Of a stretch of DNA of 14,879 bases, positions 7,547-13,584 are shown piece by piece. Below the pieces are notes generated by a model. It saw only the letters and a program-made list of their open reading frames with translations. It did not search any database and had not been told where the DNA came from. A program made the position numbers and the translations under genes. Within the stretch, counting starts at the first letter, position 1, and the number at the start of each line of letters is the position of its first letter. The stretch comes from Chloroflexi bacterium UBA4736 (lineage in GTDB: Bacteria; Chloroflexota; Dormibacteria; Dormibacterales; Dormibacteraceae): positions 10,724 through 25,602 of the forward strand of contig DHIW01000031.1 in NCBI GenBank assembly GCA_002404015.1. Reading direction: 5' to 3'.

Positions 7547-7577
7547 CGGATGGCCCTGCGCCGTCCGTTTATTTTTT
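7547..7577 (+). terminator. Intrinsic terminator or attenuator upstream of infC
   Basis: An 8-bp stem pairs CGGATGGC (7547-7554) with GCCGTCCG (7560-7567), with one G-T wobble and a 5-nt loop CCTGC. It is followed at once by the tract TTTATTTTTT (7568-7577). A run of nine T in ten is conspicuous in this GC-rich DNA. It lies 227 nt after thrS and 43 nt before the infC start, so it can end thrS transcripts and gate expression of the infC block as an attenuator. Alternative pairing in the leader could open it, but I cannot define a specific antiterminator. Confidence 0.75.
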
Positions 7578-7619
7578 AGGAGGATCAGGCGACACTGAAC
7601 TTGATCGAGGTAGCTACAC

Positions 7620-8237
7620 ATAGCCTTTAAGGAGCTCAGGATCAACGAGCAGATCCGCTCCAACGAGGTGCGACTGATCGACGACCAGAACAATCAGCTC
7701 GGAGTTCTGAGCCTGGAGGCCGCGCAGCGGATTGCTACCGAGAAGGGACTCGACCTGGTGGAGGTGGCGCCTCAGGCCAACCCGCCGGTCTGCCGCTTGA
7801 TGGACTACGGACGCTTCAAGTTCGAGACCATCAAGAAGGAGAAGGACCAGCGGAGGAAGCAGAACGTCATCAAGTTGAAGGAGATGAAGCTCCGCCCCAA
7901 GGTCGCCGACCACGATTTCCAGACCAAGTTCCGTGGCGTCAAGACGTTCCTCGAGCAGGGTGAGAAGGTGAAGGTGACGATTATGTTCAGGGGCCGCGAG
8001 ATGGTCCATCAGGAGATCGGCAGGAAGCTGCTGGATCGAGTCGCCGACGCGGCCAAGGATATCGCCGTCGTCGAGCGGGCCCCGATCATGGAAGGCCGCA
8101 ACCTCTTCATGATCCTGGCTCCCACCCACAAGACCATCACAGCCGCGGTAGCGGCGGCCGCCACCAAGGAGGCCGCGCAGCCGACCGCGGCGGCCCATGC
8201 GACCGCCACCAAGGAGGCCCCCCAACCAAGTGCCTAA
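7620..8237 (+). CDS. infC: Translation initiation factor IF-3 (proposed ATA start)
   Basis: IF3 binds the 30S subunit, blocks premature 50S joining and rejects non-canonical start codons. The N-domain reads [18 protein letters not shown], with the conserved [21 protein letters not shown] and [15 protein letters not shown]. After the basic linker the C-domain has [32 protein letters not shown] and [10 protein letters not shown]. The first standard codon, GTG 7668, would delete the conserved INEQIR segment. An in-frame TAG at 7611 limits upstream extension. ATA 7620 gives 205 aa and keeps the KELxxNExIR N-terminus known from relatives; GAGGT (7607-7611) lies 8 nt before it. ATC 7641, with GGAG 6 nt upstream, is the alternative. 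Non-AUG infC starts (AUU in E. coli) underlie IF3 autoregulation. The C-terminus carries an Ala-rich tail of about 35 residues with a repeated ATKEAxQP motif. The stop overlaps rpmI by 8 nt. Confidence 0.95.
   Translation: MAFKELRINEQIRSNEVRLIDDQNNQLGVLSLEAAQRIATEKGLDLVEVAPQANPPVCRLMDYGRFKFETIKKEKDQRRKQNVIKLKEMKLRPKVADHDFQTKFRGVKTFLEQGEKVKVTIMFRGREMVHQEIGRKLLDRVADAAKDIAVVERAPIMEGRNLFMILAPTHKTITAAVAAAATKEAAQPTAAAHATATKEAPQPSA
8158..8219 (+). repeat. 17-bp direct repeat in the infC tail carrying duplicate Shine-Dalgarno cores
   Basis: CCGCCACCAAGGAGGCC occurs exactly at 8158-8174 and 8203-8219, 45 bp apart, coding the repeated ATKEA of the IF3 tail. Both copies contain AAGGAGG. The second lies 12 nt upstream of the rpmI GTG and is its probable ribosome-binding site; the first is a possible decoy or ribosome standby site. 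Confidence 0.7.
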
Positions 8238-8424
8238 GTTGAAGACCCGCAAGGGCCTCGCCAAGCGGATCCGCGTGACGCGGACCGGCAAGCTGATCCG
8301 CGCCCACGCCTGGAAGAGCCACCTGCTCGAGCACAAGTCGGCCAAGCGCAAGCGCGCCTACCGGGCCTCGGCGGGGGTCCACCGGACCGACCGCAAGGCT
8401 GTTCGTCGAGCCCTGGGGGTCTAG
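8230..8424 (+). CDS. rpmI: 50S ribosomal protein L35
   Basis: Small basic protein of the large ribosomal subunit, 64 aa from GTG 8230, the normal L35 length. It reads (V/M)[20 protein letters not shown], then [17 protein letters not shown], both family signatures. GTG 8230 fits because L35 proteins begin MPK(M/L)KT; the frame extends to 8197 but those residues are unrelated to L35. The start lies inside the last codons of infC (8-nt overlap). AAGGAGG at 8211-8217 is 12 nt upstream, a slightly long spacing. It is co-transcribed with infC and rplT, the standard bacterial order. Confidence 0.96.
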   Translation: MPKLKTRKGLAKRIRVTRTGKLIRAHAWKSHLLEHKSAKRKRAYRASAGVHRTDRKAVRRALGV

Positions 8425-8433
8425 CGAAGCGAG

Positions 8434-8787
8434 ATGGCTCGAGTCAAGCGAGGCGTCACCGCCCACCGCCGCCACAAGGCGATCCTGGATCGCGCCAAGG
8501 GCTTCCGCCTCTCCAAGAAGCTGCTCTTCCGGCCGGCCAACGAGGCCGTGCTGCACGCGCTGGCGTACGCCTTCCGCGACCGGCGGCGGCGCAAGCGCGA
8601 GATGCGAGCGCTCTGGATCGCCCGGATCAACGCCGCTTCGCGGCAGTCGGGACTGCCCTACAACAAGCTCATGCACGGCCTTCGCCAGGCCGGAGTGGAG
8701 ATCGACCGCAAGGTGCTCGCCGACCTGGCCGTGCGAGACAGCGGTTCCTTTGCCCGCCTGGTGGAGGTTGCGAAGAACAGCCTTTAG
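8434..8787 (+). CDS. rplT: 50S ribosomal protein L20
   Basis: L20 binds 23S rRNA early in 50S assembly and, in other bacteria, represses its own infC-rpmI-rplT operon by binding the mRNA. The 117-aa protein matches the family throughout: [38 protein letters not shown], the basic [20 protein letters not shown] helix, and a globular C-domain ([20 protein letters not shown], then LADLAV). It follows rpmI after 9 nt, with only a weak purine stretch (GAAGCGAG) before ATG. The 3' end overlaps any standard start of the next gene. Confidence 0.98.
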   Translation: MARVKRGVTAHRRHKAILDRAKGFRLSKKLLFRPANEAVLHALAYAFRDRRRRKREMRALWIARINAASRQSGLPYNKLMHGLRQAGVEIDRKVLADLAVRDSGSFARLVEVAKNSL

Positions 8788-9532
8788 CAGCGCTGACCAG
8801 CCACCGATCAGTAGCCCGGACAATGAAGCGGTCCGCCGCCTCCGGCGGCTGGGCCAACGCCGGGAGCCCGGACTGGTCCTCCTGGAGGGCCCTCGGGTCG
8901 TCCGCGAGGCCGCGGCCTGCGGAGTCGAGCTGGAGCTGCTTGCGCTGCGCCAGGGCGACAGTCTCGATGTGCCCGCCCGCCGCGTGGTCACGCTCTCGGA
9001 GCGGGTCTTCGCCTCGGCCAGCCAGACCGTGACCCCACAGGGTGTGCTGGCAATCGGCCGCCGTGACCTGACCACGGTGGCCGCCGCTCGCGCCATCGCG
9101 GCCGAGGCGGGCTGGCCGCTGGTGGTGCTGGACGGGGTCCAGGATCCAGGCAACGTGGGCGCCATCTGCCGCACCGCGGCGGCGGCCGGCGCCCGGGCGC
9201 TGGTCGTCCTCGGTGCCAGCGCCGACCCCCTGGGGGCCAAGGCGATCCGGGCGTCGGCCGGCAACGTGTTCCGGTTGGCGGTCGCGCGCGGCAGCTGGGA
9301 GGACCTGGCAGGCGGGGAGGGCTACGGGGCCGCGGCGGAGGGCGAGCCGATGGCGGAGGCGCGCCTCGACAAGGCCGGCCTGATCGCCTTCGGCAGCGAG
9401 GCCCACGGCCTGGGTCGGACCGACCTGCGGCTGGTCGCCATCCCGATGGCGGAGGGCGTGGAGTCCTTGAACGTGGCGGCCGCGGCGGCGCTGCTGCTGT
9501 ACGAGGTGAGGCGCCGATGCTCGACCAGCTGA
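8768..9532 (+). CDS. SpoU/TrmH-family RNA 2'-O-ribose methyltransferase
   Basis: SPOUT-class (trefoil-knot) methyltransferase using SAM, probably acting on 23S rRNA; the exact nucleotide cannot be assigned. An N-terminal substrate-binding domain ([28 protein letters not shown]) precedes the three SpoU motifs. These are [18 protein letters not shown] (motif 1, about nt 9126-9179), [13 protein letters not shown] (part of motif 2) and FGSEAHGLG, then [19 protein letters not shown] (motif 3). Family-like sequence begins at ISS (ATC, 8807), yet no ATG/GTG/TTG lies between the rplT stop and that point. TTG 8768 and TTG 8750 are inside rplT and lack a well-spaced Shine-Dalgarno. I list TTG 8768 (254 aa), but ATC 8807 (241 aa) is a serious alternative. 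A SpoU gene between rplT and pheS is a known Gram-positive arrangement. Confidence 0.93.
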   Translation: MRRTAFSSADQPPISSPDNEAVRRLRRLGQRREPGLVLLEGPRVVREAAACGVELELLALRQGDSLDVPARRVVTLSERVFASASQTVTPQGVLAIGRRDLTTVAAARAIAAEAGWPLVVLDGVQDPGNVGAICRTAAAAGARALVVLGASADPLGAKAIRASAGNVFRLAVARGSWEDLAGGEGYGAAAEGEPMAEARLDKAGLIAFGSEAHGLGRTDLRLVAIPMAEGVESLNVAAAAALLLYEVRRRCSTS

Positions 9533-10545
9533 GCGCCTGGCGCGACGCCGCCCTCAGGGCTCTCCGAGAGGCCCGCGACGAGAAGGCCGTCGAGCAGGTC
9601 ACGTGGACGTTCCTCGGGCGCAACGGCCACGTGACCGGCGTGCTGCGCGGCGTCGGCAAGCTGCCCCCCGAGGAGAGGGCGGCGGCCGGGGCGGCGGCCA
9701 ACCAGGTCAAGCGGGCGCTCGAGGCGGCCGTCGAGCAGCGGCTGCAGGAGCTGGCCCAGGCCCGGCTGGCCGAGATCGGCGAGACCGACGCCATCGACGT
9801 CACGTTCCCCGGGCCGCCGCTTCCGATCGGCCGCCTGCACGTGCTGACCCAGGTCCAGCGGGAGATCGAGACGATCCTCGAAAGCATCGGCTACCACGTC
9901 GAGCTGGGGCCGGAGGTGGAGACCGACTGGTACAACTTCGAGGCGCTCAACCTGCCCAAGGGCCACGCCTCCCGGGACGTGCAGGACACCTTTTTCCTGA
10001 ACGAGTCGGAGGAGTTGCTCCTCCGCACCCACACCTCGTCGGTCCAGATCAGGGCCATGGAGCGGCTGAAGGAGCCCCCGATTTACGCGATCGTTCCCGG
10101 CCGCACCTACCGGCGCGACGCCACCGACGCCACCCACCTGACGAGCTTCATGCAGCTCGAGGCGCTGGCCATCGATGAGGGGCTCACGGTCGGCGACCTG
10201 AAGGGGACCATCCTCTACTTCGCGCAGTCGCTGTGGGGCGCCGACCGCCGGGTCCGGATCCGGCCCCACCACTTCCCCTACACGGAGCCCAGCTTCGAGT
10301 TCGACCTCTCGTGCGGCGTCTGCGGCGGAACGGGCTGCCGGAGCTGCGGCCAGGACGGCTGGCTGGAGGTGGGCGGCTGCGGCATGGTCCACCCCAACGT
10401 CCTGCGCAACGGTGGGATCGACCCCGACCGCTACTCGGGCTTCGCCTGGGGTTTCGGGATCGAGCGGATGGCGATGCTCAAGTACGACATCGAGGACCTG
10501 CGCCTGTTCTACGACAACGACACGCGCTTCCTGGAGCAGTTTTGA
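9517..10545 (+). CDS. pheS: Phenylalanyl-tRNA synthetase alpha subunit
   Basis: Catalytic subunit of the (alpha-beta)2 PheRS that charges tRNA-Phe. The 342-aa protein starts with a coiled-coil tRNA-binding region (to about residue 90), then the class II core: HVLTQVQREIETIL, GPEVETDWYNFEALNLPKGH, SRDVQDTFF, LLLRTHTSSVQIR (motif 1/2 region), MQLEALAID, PSFEFD, GCGMVHPNVL and the motif 3 segment WGFGIERMAML. A C-x2-C-x4-C-x2-C cluster (C266, C269, C274, C277) resembles a zinc knuckle, as in several Gram-positive PheS proteins but not in E. coli. ATG 9517 overlaps the methyltransferase gene by 16 nt and has GAGGTGAGG just upstream. The stop TGA overlaps the ATG of an 18-codon ORF (TGATG). Confidence 0.98.
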   Translation: MLDQLSAWRDAALRALREARDEKAVEQVTWTFLGRNGHVTGVLRGVGKLPPEERAAAGAAANQVKRALEAAVEQRLQELAQARLAEIGETDAIDVTFPGPPLPIGRLHVLTQVQREIETILESIGYHVELGPEVETDWYNFEALNLPKGHASRDVQDTFFLNESEELLLRTHTSSVQIRAMERLKEPPIYAIVPGRTYRRDATDATHLTSFMQLEALAIDEGLTVGDLKGTILYFAQSLWGADRRVRIRPHHFPYTEPSFEFDLSCGVCGGTGCRSCGQDGWLEVGGCGMVHPNVLRNGGIDPDRYSGFAWGFGIERMAMLKYDIEDLRLFYDNDTRFLEQF

Positions 10546-10601
10546 TGGTGTCGCCGAGGCGATCACCGGAGTCTCGGCGCCGCCTCGGCGCCACCATCTG
10601 A
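10545..10601 (+). CDS. Putative 18-codon coupling ORF between pheS and pheT
   Basis: An ATG overlapping the pheS stop (TGATG at 10543-10547) opens an 18-aa Arg-rich frame, MVSPRRSPESRRRLGATI. Its TGA (10599-10601) overlaps the pheT ATG (TGATG at 10599-10603). It therefore tiles the pheS-pheT gap exactly. pheT has no Shine-Dalgarno, so ribosomes finishing this ORF could re-initiate on pheT. Codons such as AGG, CGA, TCA and TCT are unusual for this GC-rich DNA, which argues that RNA structure constrains the sequence more than the peptide does. I do not recognise the peptide. Expression is inferred only from the junctions and could be chance. Confidence 0.4.
   Translation: MVSPRRSPESRRRLGATI
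10547..10595 (+). other. Strong stem-loop in the pheS-pheT junction
   Basis: Arm 10547-10561 (GGTGTCGCCGAGGCG) pairs with 10581-10595 (CGCCTCGGCGCCACC), 14 of 15 positions, leaving a 19-nt loop. It ends 5 nt before the pheT ATG and has no T-tract, so it is not an intrinsic terminator. Plausible roles are mRNA processing or stability, or controlling access to the pheT start. Confidence 0.7.
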
Positions 10602-10611
10602 TGCGCATCAG
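10598..10611. other. Perfect 14-bp palindrome across the pheT start codon
   Basis: CTGATGCGCATCAG is identical on both strands and contains the pheT ATG at 10601-10603. In RNA it can form a 5-bp stem with a GCGC loop that occludes the start codon. In DNA it has the shape of a dimeric operator. It may be chance arising from the MRIS codons. Confidence 0.45.
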
Positions 10612-12988
10612 TTTTGAATGGCTGACCGAGCTGGCCGGGATGTCCGACGTCACCCCCCGCCAGGCCGCCGGCACCCTGACGATGGCCGGCTTCAACGTGG
10701 ACGCCATCGAGATGGTCGACCTCTCGGCCTTCCTGGTCGGCCGGATCCTGTCCCAGGAGGAGCACCCCAAGTCGCGCAACCCGCTCTGGGTCCACATCGT
10801 CGACCTGGGCCCGCTGGGCCAGCGCACGATCATCGCGGGCGCTCCCAACGCCGTGCCCGGCTCGCTGGTGCCGGTCGCGCTGCCAGGCACAGTCGACGCC
10901 ACCGGCAAGACGGTGGGCGAGAAGCAGATCGCCGGCTTCCCGAGCCAGGGGATGCTCTGCGCCGCGGACGAGCTGGGCCTGGGCGAGGACCACAGCGGGA
11001 TCCTGGTCCTGGACCACGGCCAGCCCGGCCAGCCGCTCAGCGAGGTCATCGTGACCCAGGCCGTGCTAGAGGTCGACGTGACCCCCAACCGGCCCGACTG
11101 CCTCTGCCACCTGGGACTCGCCCGCGAGCTGGCGGCGGCTTCCGGCAGCTCCCTCAACCGGCCCTTCATGCCCGCCTTCACCGGCGGCGTCCAGCCGCCC
11201 GGCACCGACCTGGTCAAGGTCGCAATCGAGGACCCGGAACTCTGCCGCCGGTACATCGGGGCCGTGATCCGGAACGTGAAGGTCGCGGAGTCGCCGGATT
11301 GGCTGCGTCGCCGCCTGCAGGCGGCGGGCGTGCGCCCGATCAACAACGTCGTCGACGTCACCAACTACGTGCTGCTGGAGTACGGTCAGCCGCTGCACGC
11401 GTTCGACCTGAAGAAGCTGGCCGGCCCCGAGATCCGCGTCCGGCTCGCACGCCCAGGCGAGCAGCTGGCCTGCCTCGACGGCGAGACCCGCAGCCTCGAC
11501 GCCCGGATGCTGGTGATCGCCGACGCCGAGCGGCCGGTCGCGATCGCAGGCGTGATCGGCGGCCAGGACAGCGCGGTGGGCGAGGACACGACCGAGATCC
11601 TCCTCGAGGCGGCCACGTTTAACGGGGTCAGCGTCCGGGCCACCTCGCGAGCGCTCAGAGTGCGCACCGAAGCCTCCGCGCGCTTCGAGAAGGGCATCTC
11701 GCCGGAGCTGGCGCTGGCCGGCGCCCGCCGGGCCGCGGTCCTGCTCCAGGAGGTGGCCGGCGCCGAGGTGCACGTGGGCTGGCCCGATGTGTACCCGAGG
11801 CCGCAGGAGCCCGTCCGGGTCCGGGTCCTGCCCGAGCAGGTGGACGGGGTCCTGGGCGCCCACGTGCCGCTCGAGGAGATGGAGTCGATCCTCCGCCGAC
11901 TGGAGTTTCAGGTCCGCATCGACGAGGCCGGCGCCTGGGACGTGATGCCGCCGGTCTACCGGGTCGACGTCTCGCTGCCGGAGGACGTCGCCGAGGAGGT
12001 CGGCCGGATCTACGGCTACGACAAGGTGCCGCCCACCCTGCCGGGCCGCCGTCACACGACCTGGCGGCCCGCCGAGCCCAGCCTGGGCCGCCGGCTCGAC
12101 GCGGCCCGCCACGTGCTGGCCGGGGCGGGCTACACGGAGGCCGTGACGCCCAGCCTGCTCGCCCGCGAGCTGCTCGACCAGCTGGGGCTGGCGGACGCGG
12201 CACTGACCCTGGCGAACCCGGTCAGCGAGGACCAGGACACGCTGCGCACGAGCCTGCTGCCGTCCCTGCTCCAGGTCGCCGCCCTGAACCGCAACCGCGG
12301 CCGCCCCGCGGTCGGCCTGTTCGAGACGGCGCGGGTCTATCTGCGCCGGGCCGACGCGCCCGACGGGCAGCCCGACGAGCCCGAGCGGCTGGGGCTGCTC
12401 AGCACCGGCCACGAGACCTCGGAAGCGGGCCGGGCCGCCTTCCTGCACCTCAAGGCGGCGCTGGGCCGCGCCCTGCGGGCGCTCGGCTGCGACGAGTCGG
12501 ATTTCCGGAGGGGGGAGGGGGACCTCTTCCACCCCGGCCGCTGCGCCGAGGTCGTGGTCGCCGGCCGGGTGGCCGGCCACGCCGGCGAGCTGCATCCCAA
12601 TGTTGCGAGGCTCTTCGACGTCGAGGGCCGGGCGGTCGCCTGCGAGATCGACTTGGCGCCCGTCCTGGCGGCGGCCCGGGTTCGCAAGGTGGCGCCGCTG
12701 CCGCGGTTCCCGGCGGTCGATCGGGACCTGGGCGTGGTCGTCGCTGAGGCGGTCGAGGCCGCCGCCCTGCAGGTCACCATCGAGGAGGCCGGGGGCGAGC
12801 TCCTGGAGTCCGCCCGCGCCTTCGACGAGTACCGCGGGGACCAGGTCCCGGAGGGCCGCAAGAGCGTCGCCTTCGCCTTGACTTTCAGAAGTGCCGAGCG
12901 CACCCTGACGGACGCCGAGGTGGACGAGCGGATGAAGGCGATTCGAGAGTCACTGCGGGCCCGGCACGACGCAGGGTTCCGGACCTGA
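10601..12988 (+). CDS. pheT: Phenylalanyl-tRNA synthetase beta subunit
   Basis: Structural, tRNA-binding and editing subunit of PheRS, 795 aa, full bacterial length. The domains in order are: N-terminal MRISFEWLTEL; an EMAP-like tRNA-binding OB fold (about 44-150, with SQEEHPKSRNPLWVHIVDLG and IAGAPN); the B3/4 editing domain (from CLCHLGLARELA to GISPELALAGARRA); B5 (about 400-485, ending VYRVDVSLPEDVAEEVGRIYG); the class II-like core (TEAVTPSLL, NPVSEDQDTLRTSLLPSLL); and the C-terminal FDX-ACB domain (about 700-795, PRFPAVDRDLGVVV to the end). ATG 10601 is chosen because pheT proteins begin MRIS-W; the frame stays open upstream inside pheS but has no other start in the gap. No Shine-Dalgarno precedes it. 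The start lies in a perfect 14-bp palindrome (10598-10611). Confidence 0.98.
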   Translation: MRISFEWLTELAGMSDVTPRQAAGTLTMAGFNVDAIEMVDLSAFLVGRILSQEEHPKSRNPLWVHIVDLGPLGQRTIIAGAPNAVPGSLVPVALPGTVDATGKTVGEKQIAGFPSQGMLCAADELGLGEDHSGILVLDHGQPGQPLSEVIVTQAVLEVDVTPNRPDCLCHLGLARELAAASGSSLNRPFMPAFTGGVQPPGTDLVKVAIEDPELCRRYIGAVIRNVKVAESPDWLRRRLQAAGVRPINNVVDVTNYVLLEYGQPLHAFDLKKLAGPEIRVRLARPGEQLACLDGETRSLDARMLVIADAERPVAIAGVIGGQDSAVGEDTTEILLEAATFNGVSVRATSRALRVRTEASARFEKGISPELALAGARRAAVLLQEVAGAEVHVGWPDVYPRPQEPVRVRVLPEQVDGVLGAHVPLEEMESILRRLEFQVRIDEAGAWDVMPPVYRVDVSLPEDVAEEVGRIYGYDKVPPTLPGRRHTTWRPAEPSLGRRLDAARHVLAGAGYTEAVTPSLLARELLDQLGLADAALTLANPVSEDQDTLRTSLLPSLLQVAALNRNRGRPAVGLFETARVYLRRADAPDGQPDEPERLGLLSTGHETSEAGRAAFLHLKAALGRALRALGCDESDFRRGEGDLFHPGRCAEVVVAGRVAGHAGELHPNVARLFDVEGRAVACEIDLAPVLAAARVRKVAPLPRFPAVDRDLGVVVAEAVEAAALQVTIEEAGGELLESARAFDEYRGDQVPEGRKSVAFALTFRSAERTLTDAEVDERMKAIRESLRARHDAGFRT

Positions 12989-13007
12989 ACGCGTCAGCAG
13001 TAGTCGC

Positions 13008-13565
13008 ATGACGCTGTTCGACCTCTTCGCTGTCGCCGTGATCGTGATCTACGTCCTCCTGGGCTACTTCACCGGGATGATCCGGCGCGTGATCGGGCTG
13101 GTCACCGTCTACCTGGCCTGCGTCGTCGCCACGTACATGGGCATCCAGGGCGGGTCGATCGTCCAGCAGCAGGACGCGACCATCACGATCCCAGATTCCC
13201 GGATCTACGCCTGGGTCGGCTTCTTCTTGCTGATCATCGTCGTGGTCGAGGGTCTTGCCGTGTTCATCCACAACGAGCTGCAGCTCAGCATCATCATGCT
13301 GAACAAGGCGACGGGCGTACTGGTGGGGGCGGTCACCGCCGTCGTGGTCGTGCTGGTGACGTCCTACATCCTGGCCGGCTACGGCCAGCCGCTCGGCTCG
13401 GGGGCGCCCGATGATCTCCAGATCAAGGTGCGCGATGCGGTGGCGAACTCCAAGATCGGGCTGCCGATCGCCAAGCTGGCCGCGCCGGCCTTGATCGTCT
13501 TCGACGCCGCCCTGCCCCGCGACCCCAAGACGTATTTCGGAATCAGCTCGACCAAAGCTCCGTAG
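13008..13565 (+). CDS. CvpA family membrane protein
   Basis: Small integral membrane protein of the CvpA (colicin V production) family, 185 aa; the molecular role of the family is poorly defined. Four hydrophobic helices are visible: FDLFAVAVIVIYVLLGYFTG (about 4-23), VIGLVTVYLACVVATYMG (about 28-45), the third in the segment WVGFFLLIIVVVEGLAVFI, and the fourth in GVLVGAVTAVVVVLVTSYIL. The G-x-x-x-G-x(I/L)RR start of the second segment (GYFTGMIRRVIGLV) is characteristic. The C-terminal part of about 60 residues is more polar. It begins 19 nt after pheT and ends 19 nt before tyrS, so it is likely co-transcribed. A CvpA gene downstream of pheT is also seen in Firmicutes. No clear Shine-Dalgarno precedes ATG 13008. 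Confidence 0.8.
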   Translation: MTLFDLFAVAVIVIYVLLGYFTGMIRRVIGLVTVYLACVVATYMGIQGGSIVQQQDATITIPDSRIYAWVGFFLLIIVVVEGLAVFIHNELQLSIIMLNKATGVLVGAVTAVVVVLVTSYILAGYGQPLGSGAPDDLQIKVRDAVANSKIGLPIAKLAAPALIVFDAALPRDPKTYFGISSTKAP

Positions 13566-13584
13566 CGCCGTACCCTTCAAGTCG

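Larger units (their letters stand above)
7321..7619 (+). promoter_or_regulatory. infC operon leader region (structured, no gene)
   Basis: This 299-nt gap is the longest in the window. It holds GC-rich hairpins in its first half (7390-7418, 7415-7434, 7445-7464). An extended -10-like TGGTAGCAT follows (7473-7481), then a small stem AGGGG/CCCCT (7496-7500 with 7506-7510), a GGTGAG/CTCACC pairing (7465-7470 with 7509-7514), and an intrinsic terminator ending at 7577. A Shine-Dalgarno (GAGGT, 7607-7611) precedes the proposed infC start. In Bacillus the infC-rpmI-rplT leader is a site of L20 autogenous control by premature termination. The arrangement here is compatible with that, but I cannot confirm an L20 site by eye. 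The frame 7370-7579 inside it looks spurious. Confidence 0.6.

Noticed and set aside
7370..7579. 69-codon frame in the thrS-infC leader starting at GTG 7370.
   Set aside because: Its sequence is generated by the GC-rich repeat array, it ends in the terminator T-tract, it has no Shine-Dalgarno, and it resembles no family I know.
7550..7579. Nine-codon leader peptide MALRRPFIF with Phe codons, suggesting pheST-type attenuation.
   Set aside because: The frame is an automatic reading of the terminator stem and T-tract. Only two Phe codons are present, there is no good ribosome-binding site, and the genes directly downstream are infC-rpmI-rplT.
7321..7619. T-box riboswitch or tRNA gene in the leader.
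   Set aside because: No T-box core (AGGGUGG-type) and no TTCGA-containing tRNA arm were found, and thrS lies upstream rather than downstream.
9322..11364. 680-codon minus-strand frame opposite spoU, pheS and pheT.
   Set aside because: It is a shadow of strongly conserved plus-strand genes and has low-complexity composition with no recognisable domain.
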